From Owenia fusiformis (lineage: Eukaryota; Annelida; Polychaeta; Sabellida; Oweniidae), in the NCBI GenBank assembly GCA_903813345.2, contig CAIIXF020000004.1, forward strand, positions 4,483,525 through 4,547,524: a stretch of 64,000 nt of DNA. The letters run 5' to 3'. Shown piece after piece: positions 1 to 11,904 of the stretch (position 1 is its first letter; each line of letters opens with the position of its first letter). The notes below the pieces were generated by a model that did not search any database, was not told the DNA's origin, and saw only the letters and a program-made list of their open reading frames with translations. Position numbers and translations under genes: made by a program.

Positions 1-1539
1 ACCAATTTCTTTTCAAAATCATATACAAAAAAGTTGTCAGAAGTTCAAATCTGACTGAAGATTGAACTCATAATATTATGAGCAACTAGGTGGTGACATT
101 TTATCATGTTAATGCCTTGTTAGAATTGAATAAACATAGGGGGCACAGGCAACTACCTGTCAGGGTAAACGGCTCCGTCTTGTTTGACGCATAGCGCCTG
201 AAACCTTTCAGCCAACTCTACATCCAAAAAGTTGATCGATCCACTCCTTTCCATAATGTACTTACAAAAGAGCAACCAGGATGTTTACTCAAGATCTGTA
301 GCCAAAGTTGATGCCGACATTATACATAACATCATCTCTGAAGTATTCACTTGCTCAATATCAGCTGCTGTTACACGGATGGGTAATCAAAAGATGTTCA
401 AAGCTAATCGTGGGTCTTGTTAACCGATCAGTTAATATGGAGGTTTGATAGATGTTTCATTGCAGAGTTCGGCAGTGTTCCCATATTACGCCTTCTAACT
501 TCACAATAAAGCCTCAGTCATATTTGCTCTACGGCGGCCGTGGTTTCGCAAAATCGAGTATCCCTATATTTTGATACATATCTCTCTCGATTTTGGAGAG
601 TTGCGGCCGCTGTTTGGTTTGCAGTAGATCAAGTTTGACTGATACATTACTAGACGTTGATATACAAATGGATCCGTCTGAAAAAATAAGTAACATATAA
701 ATGCATGAAAGGTAAAAACAATATCGATATCCTGTTGTTTACTTGGCGTTTGAAACAAATCGACTTATTTTTTCACAAAATCGGGAGTCGGGGAAATGAG
801 ATCCGAAAGTAGTTAAAAAGTAATTCCAAGTTTTGGGACTAAATATATTAAATGGAATATGATATACACCGTTACAGTCTAATATCCCAAGCATCATTAA
901 GTATGTCTCCCAAACAACATTTAGTATGTCTCAGCAATTTACGATTTATAAATTAATCGAGTACTTATTCCATCTGCTTTTGTTCAATGACGACATATGG
1001 CCATTATTTAAATGATGAACCAAGGGTTTTTTATATCACTATATAATGTTGAAGAAGAGTGATGTGTTAACATCTATCGCATTCATTCGATGTACTATTT
1101 TATGGTTACGTTGATTTTATGGCATTTAATACTTAACATTGAAGTACGGCTACTCAACCCCTCAATCAGTAGATTCCAAGAATCCCCACTCAGTTTCGGC
1201 AAGCTGCCATTCAAATCCCATTCTTAATACAAAAATACAGTTACAGAACACGTACTGATTATATTTATAAACAGATATGAACTCTACAAACTCAAAAAAA
1301 GTATCAGGATATTTTGGCAAATTGATAAAATAGATACTGTATAATAAGCAATAACAAGATAGATTTCATACATGGGAGCCGGTTAAGATGTGAGGCAAAT
1401 GAAGATGTCATAAGTCATGTCACGTTTATTGATTTTGACATCAAACAAATAGCGTCACGTTTTATTAATTTTGACAAATATGTCTTGAATGTGATCAGCC
1501 AAATTAGTTCTGGTTAAAGAATCAATTACTCACACACTC
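1..1539. other. no gene recognised
   Basis: This AT-rich stretch has only short open frames on both strands and none resembles a known protein. A short shared string (GGCAACTACCT) also occurs near 21600 in inverted orientation, which may be a trace of an old repeat. Confidence 0.5.
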
Positions 1540-1710
1540 ATCGCCATAAATTTGGCGACCGGGTGTTTTCCTTGAATAGCATTATTCAAGCCTGACAATT
1601 TTTGAATCTAATTCTGCTGCGTTATTACAATCGATGAATAAACACAAGGAGCACCTGCGTCTCGAACTCGCAACCTCGTGGTTACAGCGCCCAATCGTCT
1701 AGCCCGAACG
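1540..1710 (-). repeat. tRNA-derived SINE, partial
   Basis: Read on the minus strand, the sequence has the internal RNA polymerase III promoter of a tRNA. An A-box-like segment (GGCTAGACGATTGG, plus coordinates 1691-1704) is followed about 35 bases later by a B-box-like segment (GAGTTCGAGAC, 1659-1669). The spacing and the GGGCGCTG stretch after the A box fit a tRNA head. The downstream body (about 1540-1650) contains two small hairpins and no poly(A) tail that I can see. A SINE head fits better than a functional tRNA gene, because no complete cloverleaf with an acceptor stem is evident. Confidence 0.55.
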
Positions 1711-1712
1711 TG

Positions 1713-1885
1713 CCGGTGTGAAAGAAATAATGGTCCCCCAGGGATTATGGTCCCCTTTCTGAATGGCCCTTACTGGCCCTGATTGTGTATAAGATAATGA
1801 GGGAAAGAGTTGTATTTAGGTCACCATATAAATCAATGGAGAGTAGGACCATAATTTGAAAGGACCTCCTACCCTTTTACACCGG
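1713..1885. mobile_element. short MITE with CCGGTGTRAAA termini
   Basis: The left end CCGGTGTGAAA and the right end TTTACACCGG are inverted, and both inner flanks carry a copy of AATTATGGTCC or AATAATGGTCC. The element is about 170 bp and lies directly beside the SINE head. No target duplication is clear. The left end resembles the sequence at 57938-57985, upstream of the LINE. Confidence 0.5.
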
Positions 1886-2800
1886 CGCTCAAGCCCTCTC
1901 GGGCTGATGAATCTCTTTCTTTGAATCGCCAAACATAAACATGCTTTGATAGATGATTAAAGAGGGGACATCTGAGATCCAAACTTATGGGGGAGAAGAG
2001 AGTGTACATTAATTGCAAAATTATACGTATCATACACAGATGAAAAAACCTTGATCAGTTGACGGTTGATGATTTTATCGTATCTCTGCATATTTGTTAA
2101 CCACTGTGTCCGATAAAATGGTATTGATGGACCTGTACAATACAAACGTGTTCAACATCTACAGTACGTGCACATTCAAACCGGTATATCCAATCATAAC
2201 ACGATTCTACCACTGTAAAGTAAGGGCAGAAAAATGAACTTGATTATTTGATATAAATCCAATCATTTTCTCATAATTGAATTTGCTTATCTTGTTATCA
2301 TCGACCAAATCAGTTCAATCCTTAACTAGAAAAATAATTGCATGTTTCAAACTCAACTTCGTAGAGGGGGATTTCTTTGAATAAATCAAATATCAGTTTT
2401 TGGGCAAATCAACTATTTCGATTTCCTTTTGTAGATAAGTATTGCTTGTTGAAGGACTATGAGCTTATTGTATATGGAAATATTTACCGAATCACCCAAT
2501 CAACTATCCCAGTGCTGAAATGAGGCGTCTGCTGGTACACGTGGCACTCTCTGTTGTAGGCAAACGCCAGACTAGGTAAAGTGTATCAATATCAATCATG
2601 TACCAATTATTTAATACCACTGACTCGTTGGATAATTGGCAATAAATCTATAATTAATTGAACATCTTTTTCAAAATGTTTTAGATATTTTGCAGTCTAG
2701 AAACTAGTTTATTTAGGGGGACACGCCGTGCAGATTCATCTTAAAGGGATATCACTTACCAGACCCTCTCTCTTAGTATGGTAGCTATAACTACATATGT
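1886..2800. other. no gene recognised
   Basis: The short open frames here have no recognisable product. The first 40 bases contain a CCCTCTCGGGCTGATGAATC segment that may belong to the adjacent SINE. Confidence 0.45.
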
Positions 2801-2804
2801 AGTA

Positions 2805-2856
2805 TACACTTCCCTCCATAAGCTTGGCAACCTCTACTCCCCCATTGAACTACGTG
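2805..2856 (+). repeat. dispersed repeat with CTCCATAAGCTTGGCAAC core
   Basis: A core reading TACACTTCCCTCCATAAG followed by CTTGGCAAC and CCCCCATTGAACTAC recurs near 46540-46595 in inverted orientation, and more weakly at 19852-19900. This looks like the end of an interspersed element of unknown class. Confidence 0.45.
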
Positions 2857-3064
2857 TTAAAGCTTCTTTACATTTGAATTTTATTTACTTAACCTGCAGT
2901 GAAAATACTTTTACCATTAATGGAAACGTAATTTGACATTATTTTCAATACTTCCAAATGTTCTAAATTTTTTTCCTCAATTACAATAGGCCGAAAATTG
3001 AAATTTGAAAAAAATTTGAAAATCGTCATTCCCATGTTGAGCAAAACATGGACAAATGTTTTGA

Positions 3065-3142
3065 TATTGTCAATATTGATTACTTAATGTAGTGTTCAAA
3101 TCAAATAGGCTGTCATCTTTTTAGGTTTCACTCAGGAAGTGA
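3065..3142 (+). repeat. left arm of palindromic element split by a LINE
   Basis: The reverse complement of this arm (ATCACTTCCTGAGTGAAACC, then AAAAAGATGACAG and ATCAATATTGACAATAT) matches 5722-5800 closely. The two arms flank the LINE exactly, so the host sequence was a hairpin-like MITE before the LINE arrived. Confidence 0.6.
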
Positions 3143-5721
3143 TATATATATATATTTCTTTATTGCGACCAATTCTGATCATATACATATAGTTTAACAT
3201 AAAAGGTTATAAAAGGTTATGAAGAAAAAACATACAAAAATATAACAAAATATACAGTAGTTGTTTAGTGCAGGACGTTTAGAGAATTGAGAAATCTAGT
3301 TCTCAGTTGGTACATATGATACACTGTCCTGGCTATTATAATACAATCATCATATTCATTTGGGGCAAAAATATTTTCAATTACATTTAGGTCACTTCCG
3401 CCTAAGTAAGGTCGTATAGGATTTCTAGTTGTTTCCAGCACATCACAAAACTTAATAAAATGTAACAATGATTCATGCGAATTACACATTGGGCATACCC
3501 TATTCACATTTGGCTCGGTATGACGACCAACACCTTCACCAACCAGTAGTCTCACCATAAGTTTACATTTGAATATCATTTCAGGTTTGTATTTACATAG
3601 CTGGTACCAGACTATTGGAGTACGAGAAGTTACTACTTCTCTATAATGTTTGATTTTATTATATGTCATACATTGAAAACGCCATCTTTGCAGAGACTTT
3701 GTAAGAACAGAACTTTTCACTATCTTTTTCCAGTGCCACTTGGATGGAAATGTGTTATTAGAAATATAGCTATCCATTCTTCCTATAAGATCATATTGCA
3801 TTCCAAGTTGTATAATTTCCCTTATTGGTGATGAAACTGTTACAGCACATTTATCTACGAAGAAGCTATATAGTATAGCATACCATCTAAAGATACTTAA
3901 CTTCTTACAAATACCAACACTAGTATTAAAGATGTGCCAGAAATACATGAGCTTCCTGATTGCAATAGTTTCGCTTATACCTGTCCAACCAAGTTGAGCA
4001 ATCGCGGCACAATCAGTTGTGTTCTTTGGAAGAGATTGAATTGACTTGGCCGAATTGGCATGCACCTTTTCCAAAGTTTTAATATTTGATACATTATAAT
4101 TTAATACCTCGACACCATATAGCATGGTAGGAATTGAAACAGTCCAATATAAATTAGAAGCAGGTAAGGGATTTACGCTACACTTTTCGGGGGTGACACA
4201 GTCTACAGTGGCATAGAAATTGCGCCTTGCCCTAGATGTTACATTGTCTAAGTGATAGGCTATATCCCTCTGTGTAACTGGTAACCCAAGATGAACAAGG
4301 TCTTTGTTTATCGGAATCTTAGCGGATCCGAAATCAAAAGGTTGTACATCTTTAAAACTACTTCTAGTAAAGTGAACTGCTGCACATTTCCCTGGATGGA
4401 TCTCAAATCTCCATCTATTTGCATAATTATAAAGAATGTGCAGCATTTCTTGCATGCTATGTCTGAACATTGATACCAGTATGGTGTCATCTGCGTACGA
4501 TGGAGCAACACAGTTTATCCCCCGTACCTGACATCCATGTCCAGAGCTCTCTAATTCTAATAACAAAGGGTTCATGAATCTTACATACAATTCCATAGAA
4601 AGGACCCCACCTTGGTGGACCCCTTGTTGAACATAGAATAAATTACTTAATATACCATTGACCTTAACACAGCAACGATATCCTACATATGTCTCATAGA
4701 TAATTTTCCACAATTTTCCGTTGATACCCTGATTATATAACAAAAACATCAAACCATTTGTAAAAACCGTATCAAATGCCTTTTTCACGTCAATTGCCAA
4801 AACATAGGCATCTGAGCCATTTTCAAGTTGATGGGCAACTGTTTCCCTAAGGACAAGGGAGGTGTCAATACAAGATGACCCTGACTGTGCTGCATATTGA
4901 AGTTTTGACCTATTAAAATGATCACAACATTTGCTACGGTTTAAAATCAACCTATCTAATATCTTACTATATGTACTCATTAGAGTTATTCCCCGGTGGT
5001 TATCTTTATCAAGAACATCCTTATTACCACCTTTATACAGTGTTATCATAACTCCTACTTTTAAACTACTTGGTACATGTTCATACTTAAAAATAGCATT
5101 AAAAATCGCAGTTAAAAGATTAATAAGTGCCATGCCACCATATTTAAGATGCTCAGCTGAAACACCGTCCATACCACTAGCACGTCTGTTATTCAATGAC
5201 GTAATCGCTTTCAAGAGTTCTTCATTGTCAAAATTAACATCAAAAGAGCCATCATTGTTGTTTTGGTATTCTTTTATCATAATATTTACTCGAGAATCAA
5301 TATAATCTTTAAAGTCGGAATCAAAATTAACATTACATTTTGGGGTAAACAGTTTCTCAAAATAATTAGCCCATTCATTTCTAATATCACCAGGATCTTG
5401 TAGCACAGTCCCATCATCAGCTCTAATATGTATCGATTGTTTACAATCCCGTTTATGTCTGTTAGCTAAATACCAATAATGTCATCCACTCTCATCTTTG
5501 CATATTGCACAAGGAGCTATTAAAATTACAAGACCAACTTTATATTTTTTCAATTTGGTCTATGATTTTAATCCTTTGGATAATCTCTTCTTTAATTCTG
5601 AGTTGACAAGCTATGGAGATATTTTTGCACAGAAAGTAATGGTTTCTTGTCTTGAAGTGATTTTGTGCTACTTTTCTATGCTGCATCTATAGGCAATGGT
5701 AAGGATGTAAGAGTCGATGAC
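3143..5721 (-). mobile_element. 5'-truncated LINE retrotransposon
   Basis: A non-LTR retrotransposon lies on the minus strand. Its 3' end carries an AATAAA signal followed by an (AT)n tail at about 3143-3165, and its 5' end is lost at about 5721. Only the reverse transcriptase part of ORF2 is present; there is no endonuclease domain and no ORF1. The insertion separates the two arms of a palindrome. It appears to be a different lineage from the LINE at 58-64 kb, because the catalytic block surroundings differ (QGVHQGGVLS here, SGVPQGSIIGP there). Confidence 0.8.
3265..5481 (-). pseudogene. LINE ORF2 fragment: reverse transcriptase
   Basis: The frame is open from a TGA (5482-5484) to the stop at 3265, about 738 codons, with no evident proper start. 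Counting from the GTG at 5406, the RT blocks are NHRGITLMSTYSKIL at 136-150, IDVKKAFDTV with the first catalytic Asp near 206, QGVHQGGVLS near 261-270, and SYADD at 303-307 with the two catalytic Asp residues. A C-terminal CPMC-X6-H-X4-C motif, common to several LINE clades, follows. The residues before 5406 (HIRADDGTV) are still LINE-like, and similar sequence continues beyond the TGA with stops and frame changes. I read it as a dead, truncated copy whose RT core is still well preserved, which suggests a fairly recent insertion. The clade was not determined. Confidence 0.85.
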
Positions 5722-5800
5722 ATCACTTCCTGAATGAAATCTTAAAAGATGGCAGCTAACTGGAAATGAGTACTTCACTTAAAAATGATCAATATTGACC
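5722..5800 (-). repeat. right arm of palindromic element split by a LINE
   Basis: This arm begins ATCACTTCCTGAATGAAATC and continues with AAAAGATGGCAG and ATCAATATTGACCATAT. It is the inverted partner of 3065-3142; similarity fades after about 5800. Confidence 0.6.
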
Positions 5801-6713
5801 ATATAAAGCAGAAAGTATTAAAAAAAACTATTTAGCAGTGCCGTTATAGATCAATTATATACTTATTATGGATCTGATATTTTTAATAGAAGTTGCTAGA
5901 TTGCTAGAAAGTTTGAAATCCCCTTTAAGGAAATTTATACAAAATATAAAAAATGCTATAGGAGAACACCAGTCATAATCAAAACATGCAGTCCAACTCT
6001 TCGCAAACCATTATGGTCATAAGAAAAAATGTCTCGTGCCAATCCCCTCCCCCACCTTTCAAGTAATATTATCGAGATCCGAGACCACGATACCGATGGA
6101 AATAGACACATGGAGAAACATTGATGAAGTAGCTACAGATAGCATAGATCGAAAATTAGGAACCTTGTCAACCAATTTTACTCCATTTTTACCTTCAATT
6201 TATGCAAATCACCAACTCGGTCTGATAATACATCATATGGTTTTCTATATGGTTCTAGTCGTTCATTAAAGAAAAAACACAAATTATTTGTTGCTTTTCA
6301 TTGAATTTATTTTAATCCTTATCAGTACAATTAAAAGCGAGAACATCTAAAAGTTTGGACCCAAATACGAAATAAACATATCATGACACCTATCAGAACA
6401 TGTCATTTGTTACAGAGGCCGATCTCTAGACGCCGACCACAGTCACAAAAATTGATCAATATGTCACAACTTTTGGTGGTGTCATAAAAAGTTATGTAGA
6501 CACACCGAAACCAAGGCAAAGTTTGAGGCATGAATTTTCAACTTATTTGTACCTTGTATTACACATCATTCTATCATGTAGCATATACTATAAGATGATG
6601 CTTCAAAAATGATGTGTGCTCAAATAATCATGAAGTGAGATTCTTCCCTTAGAAATAATAGCAAATGCTACTTCGATTTCAAAACATTTCGACAGTCTTG
6701 ATTACCCCCCCCC
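5801..6713. other. no gene recognised
   Basis: The sequence is AT-rich with short open frames only. None has a recognisable motif. Confidence 0.45.
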
Positions 6714-8103
6714 TATCACACCAAACTAGTTCTTACCCGTTCTTGCCAGTCCTCCGAAAAAGTCGTAAAACCGCGGGCTCAACCTGGCTGTGGTCGGGAA
6801 ATATGTCCAAAATAATTAGCTACTTCGTTCATAAACAGTCTTCAATACGTCCATCTCATTCGCAGTTCGTTCAGGTCGCACCAGGTCGGTGTGCAACGTT
6901 GTATAACGCGTCCCTTAGTCTAGAAGGTTATCATGACCTGATTACAGAACGGTATGGTCGCCATCGAATTTTGAATCGATTCAAAATTCTAAAATCACCT
7001 TCCCGTCTGAGAACGTCCATGAAGTTCGTAAATAGACCTTAGAAAGTTGCAGCTACGTTCATTCCGTTCGCACACAGTTTAAAACCAGTTTTGAAGAACG
7101 CAATGGCAACTTGTTTGGTGTGATAGCTATATTTTAGATCTTATATTTTTGCTAACTCGTTCATAAGCAGTCTCAAATACGTTCTTAATCAGTTTAAACC
7201 CGTTTGCAATTAGTTCTACCTCGTTCTCAATACATCCTCAGACAGTTAAACTCGTTGTTAAAACGTCCCTAGTAGGATTGAAGTACGACGGTTCCGTTTG
7301 TAGTACGTCCAGCTCGCCGTTAGTACGTTGTCACTCATTCTAATTGTAGAACGTATCGACCACGAGAACATTTTGAGCATGTCCTAAGTTCTTAGGGACC
7401 TACCCATTCGAGTACGTTCGATGAAGTTTGTAATACCCCAAACGGTTCTAGGTACGTCCAGTCCGTTCGTACACAGTTGAAGCCCGTTTTCGAGAACGTA
7501 GTGAAAACTAGTTTGGTGTGATAATAGGGTACCAATATGACACCAAACTAGTTCTCACTACGTTCTCGAAAACGGGCTTAAACTGTGCACGAACGGATTT
7601 GACGCACTAAGAACCCACTAAGAACCGTTTGGGATCTGTTTACAAACTTTATGAAACTACTAGAACGAGTAGGTCCTCCAGCACTTAGAGCATGCTAAAA
7701 CAATTCTGGTGATCGTCAAAACGTTGCCGAATCGGTTTCAAACTGTGTGCGAACTGAATGAACGTAGCTATAACGTTCTACGGTCTGTTTACGAACTTCA
7801 TGAACTTTCCCGGACGGGGAATGTGATTTAGAATTTTGAATCGATTCAAAATTCGATGGCGACCATACCGTTCTGTAATCAGGTCATGATGACCTTCTAG
7901 ACTAAGGGCCGGTTTATACTACGTTGCACACCGACGTGGTGCGACCTGAACGAACTGCGAATGAGATGGACGTATTGAGGACTGTTTATGAACGAAGTAG
8001 CTAATTATTTTAGACATATATCCCGACCGCAGCCAGATTGAGCCCGTTTTACGACATTTTCTTAGGACTGGCAAGAACGGGTAAGAACTAGTTTGGTGTG
8101 ATA
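6714..8103. mobile_element. cluster of abutting foldback/MITE copies
   Basis: The terminal motif TATCACACCAAACTAGTTCT occurs forward at 6714, inverted near 7110-7125, inverted near 7510-7523, forward at about 7533 and inverted at 8085-8103. The outer parts (about 6714-7065 and 7830-8103) are inverted copies of each other, including the internal 18-base palindrome TTGAATCGATTCAAAATT-type segment seen on both sides. The inner hairpin centred near 7528 joins two copies head to head. The interior is rich in CGTTC/GAACG words. Open frames inside it are by-products of the repeat. A fragment of the same end lies at 23448-23490. Confidence 0.7.
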
Positions 8104-8495
8104 GGGGGGTTAGAAGCATGTCTTGATTAGAAGCATGTCTTGATGAAATATGTATATACAGTCAGCATCATCTATTATCAATGATAGATAATGTAATTAA
8201 ACAACAATGTATAAAATATTGGAAATTAATTGGAGACACCAAGTAAAGTATTAAATAAAATATACACTAAGACAATAAGTTTCCCCCACATTCTAGTAGA
8301 GTTGAAACAATTTCACGTTACACAGTGTGCCAACTTTGAAAAATATGTGAAATCCATCAATATGGAATTGTTCAAATCATGTCTTGTTTCAGATACATTG
8401 GCCAAGAACAATGGACATTGAACGTCAGATAATATAATTGGAAGTTTAATAAAGTTATTTTAAGTTAATTTTTATACTCCTCCCAATTTATAAGA
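8104..8495. other. 3' flank of the GPCR gene
   Basis: This AT-rich DNA lies downstream of the minus-strand receptor stop codon. I saw no canonical AATAAA on the minus strand close to the stop, so the polyadenylation site is not placed. Confidence 0.4.
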
Positions 8496-9743
8496 CTAGA
8501 CAGAAGTGCAATTACCATTTTCTGGTTTTGCTTGTAGATCATTCATCTTTATGACATTAGAACTGTCTTGATTTTCCTGGACAACCATGTACTTATTTTG
8601 TGTGTGGTCCTGTCGTGAGCTTACGCACCCGGAGCAAAATATTTGCTTAAATACGGACCTATACTTTGCGTTAATGTCCGGAGAGCGAATGCTGTAAACG
8701 ATAGGATCGAGGATGAAATTGATATATGGAAAATAGGTTATGAAATTGTTATAGACACTAATTATGTTTTGATCAAAATGGGCACTCCTGTAGACCTTTA
8801 CTGCAATGTAGGGCACTCCTGTTGAAACTAATATAACAAGTAGAATTAAAATCGTTTTAAAAGCCTGCTTGTCTTTAACTGGATTGCGTACAGAGTCTTC
8901 GTTTTTTCGTTTACTTGACCTATAAGATGCAGTTCTCACGAACAAGTCTCGCGAGAGGCTGAGATAAAGACATACGACGATCACCAATATTAATGCCTTG
9001 CCTCCTGCCCAAATGTATTTCCAGTTCGCACAAAATGTATAGGCGCCTTTTGTCATACATTCAATAGGCGTGACTGATGTCGGAATATGCAACTCAGTAC
9101 CGTATGTCGTGTTACCCATTGATGCGTTCTGCAACATTGTATCCATTTCGTATGAGCCTCCAACACTAGCAAGCTGTCTTGAGAGACGATAACACCTTTG
9201 TTTCACATGGTCACATACGATGGTGGGTAGGGTAAAACAGAGCGATATCAACCAGCAAAGCACTATATACAGCGCCACCTTTTTTGTACTTTCAAAGAGA
9301 GGTTTGAATGAATTTGGTTTAGTGATGCAGATGAACCGCATTATGGCGAAGACGAGCAGTGTAACGGCTGACGTGAAGAAAAACAAACTGAAACATGTCC
9401 CTCCAATTTTGAAGAGCATATTGCATGTTTCTATCGCAACGTTCCAATGTGTCCCAGCTCTGAATGCAACATCGCCGACATAAATCGCAAGAGTTCCGAG
9501 GATATCGCAAATTGCTAAATTTACGAACAACTTCGTGAATGGTGTCTGCTTTGGTAGAAAGATGACGATCAACATTGTAGCGAAGTTGGCAATTATAGCA
9601 GTCGCACATAGAATTGTCGATAATATTGTGAATGTGATAATAGACGTATCCGACTCTAATTTAAACATATCGAAATTGAAGGAGAAATTCCCATCACTAC
9701 CGTTTGTTACGTTTCCCATCAAGGCAAAATTAAATGAATCCAT
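8496..9743 (-). CDS. class A (rhodopsin-like) GPCR, orphan, MECA-like features
   Basis: This is a single-exon receptor of 415 residues predicted to signal at the plasma membrane through G proteins; the ligand is unknown. I chose the ATG at 9743 because its context (ACAATGG) is strong; an ATG lies two codons upstream at 9749, and the longer frame to 9770 would need a GTG. The N terminus has NVT, NGS and NFS glycosylation sites (11-21). The seven hydrophobic helices lie at about 36-63 (N53), 70-92 (NLAICD, sodium-site Asp80), 105-138 (Cys107), 157-177 (Trp164), 241-265, 295-317 (Pro311) and 330-353. The DRY motif is degenerate (MRF at 135-137), the TM6 CWxP is reduced to TGVP, and NPxxY is DPIVY (346-350). 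DPxxY occurs in melanocortin-type MECA receptors, but subfamily placement is inference. Helix 8 carries Cys370 and Cys373, possible palmitoylation sites. The C terminus TSV fits a class I PDZ ligand. Confidence 0.88.
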   Translation of the reverse strand: MDSFNFALMGNVTNGSDGNFSFNFDMFKLESDTSIITFTILSTILCATAIIANFATMLIVIFLPKQTPFTKLFVNLAICDILGTLAIYVGDVAFRAGTHWNVAIETCNMLFKIGGTCFSLFFFTSAVTLLVFAIMRFICITKPNSFKPLFESTKKVALYIVLCWLISLCFTLPTIVCDHVKQRCYRLSRQLASVGGSYEMDTMLQNASMGNTTYGTELHIPTSVTPIECMTKGAYTFCANWKYIWAGGKALILVIVVCLYLSLSRDLFVRTASYRSSKRKNEDSVRNPVKDKQAFKTILILLVILVSTGVPYIAVKVYRSAHFDQNIISVYNNFITYFPYINFILDPIVYSIRSPDINAKYRSVFKQIFCSGCVSSRQDHTQNKYMVVQENQDSSNVIKMNDLQAKPENGNCTSV

Positions 9744-11904
9744 TGTCATTAATATATTCACTTCTAGCACTTTACACTTACTTATAATAGTTTATTTACT
9801 AATAATTCCTCTTTTATCTGTCTGCAGTCCTTATAATATGTCGAGTTTATTTCGATGCCGGATATCCAACTATTAAATCAGGTGTAAATTTTAATTTCCG
9901 ATCAATAAAATCAAGGAACGCAGAACGGTTTGTGGTTATTCAAGTCTGCCAAAGAGTATTAACTCGACAAACGTTCGCTGTCAGCAACAATCTCAAGGGA
10001 TCACTAAATTTTGATAAGATTCCTTATACACGTTCTGGGCTTCCTTTAGGTAATCTGTTATTTCCATGAGTTTGAAAGAACGATGTGACTGTATAATCCT
10101 GTCCTTGAATACAAGTCATCACTGACAATTGAAGTCTCCTAGCTGTATGCCACCTTCCTTCAGTTCAGTCCAATACTGCTTTCCACATTTAACATTACGT
10201 AATCAATTCAAAAGCTTTTGTAATTAATATACTTTACTGAAAATACGTTTCGGGCCAATTCTTCTTGGCTTTCGTTTGAAGTTGTCGCCACCGGATGCTT
10301 CCATAGTCGACCTAGAGTTCTTTATGGAAAGTAGTATCGACAACCAGTCTTGTTCTGTGGATCTTATTTCAGCAAAGACCGAATATGAAAATAAAGAAAA
10401 CATCGATCAAGCAAAAATTTAGAAAATGGCATGTTTGTGTTTCACTAAGATAAATATCCTAGGTATCTGTGAGTATTGGAGACAGGGTTTTCAAAATTGC
10501 TCGCAGTATCACTGACATAGATACCAACGTTTTTTCAGCTCGCTCGAACATATTACCTCCCCTTTCGAGTGGTTAGATTATTTGAAATTGTAAGTTCTCC
10601 AAAATAATAAACGCAGATATTAAAATTTACAAATAAACACAAAGTGTCAGAACCTTCAGTTTTGTTTCAAAAAGGATGAACTTTAAACTAGATTGACAAG
10701 CAATAATAATAGCTAAAACAATACTTCGAGTATCTCAAAAATCGTACACAAATGAGACGGGAAAAGTTCTCTTTTCCTTCCTAAAAAGTTGACATGAAAA
10801 AGAAAAATCGGCAGAGCTAAATTTCATTGAAGCTTGTAAACTACTTCCCTAGAATTTTGACATTTCGGATGAAATCGATCCTCTATATATACTATTATAA
10901 GTATTTAAATCAGCTGTATGATTGATGCAGAACTGAATGCGATACATTTCAAAGATATGGGTAACTAAAAAACCCACAGAAACAAGCTTTTCAATAAAAT
11001 TGAACATATCTACAGAAATCCTTACATCAATCAGGTTTATATAAACTAACTGATTTTAACCGATTAGATAAAGTCACGTTTTGACACTATGATGTTTGTA
11101 TGATTCTGAAAAAATCGAAATGTCTGGTCTTCATAACATTTTTCACTGAGTTCAGTATGGTTAAAATGTCCAATGCATTGCAATGATGGTGAAATATAAG
11201 TACATGTATTTCTAGGGGCTAAAAGAAATATTTCATTTTTACATTCATGGTTGTGATTTTTAAGGTAACGAATTAACGTATCTGATTTTTAAAGACTGCT
11301 TTTATTGAAGAATGCAATTTTCGGCAGTCGGCTACCGGATTTATTTACTCTTTTCAGGGCATCTCATTTGAATATGAAAAGTACCTGCAACTATTCCATA
11401 AATGATTTGGTCATAAAATAGTATATTAATCCGGTGGTCGACAGCCGAAAGTTGCATTCGTGAATACAAGTTTAATTTTTCTTTAATGCGCCACGAGATA
11501 CGGATCAATCTATTTGATGTGAACATTGATTGATTATAAAAACAACTTAAGTATGATGCTAACTTTGAAGATTACCTGAAAGTTATTATGACTTTCACAC
11601 ATTTTAATGAATCTGGTTACTTGATATAGATTAATTCATGAGTTATGAGTACTTACATAATAGATGCAAGGCTTAATCATGCAATGTATCATTTTAAGTT
11701 GATTATTTTTGATTTTTACGTTTGAGGCACTCTCCTGATCCTCATCAACAAAAACGTAATTACTAATAATATTTAATTAATAATTAATTTATAATCAACT
11801 CAACATGAATGTAAACATCTTTGTTTTTTAATTAAGTATAAGTTTTAAGGATTAAATATAATGTTTGTGTTACTGGTATCTTTATGATCCCAAATTATTT
11901 TTCA
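9744..11904. other. upstream flank of the GPCR, no gene recognised
   Basis: The region is AT-rich without a convincing open frame or a repeat I could pair within the window. It should contain the receptor promoter and any 5' untranslated exon, but I could not place a promoter element with confidence. Confidence 0.45.

Noticed and set aside
1620-1710. Functional tRNA gene on the minus strand
   Set aside because: A and B boxes are present, but I could not build acceptor and anticodon stems. A SINE head is more likely.
6665-7042. 125-codon frame and its partner at 7919-8119
   Set aside because: Both lie in the arms of the same inverted repeat and translate the same repeat DNA in both directions, so they are not independent genes.
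9744-9770. Longer GPCR reading frame starting at 9770
   Set aside because: The codon at 9770 is GTG. A vertebrate- or invertebrate-type nuclear gene should start at ATG, and the ATG at 9743 has a strong context.
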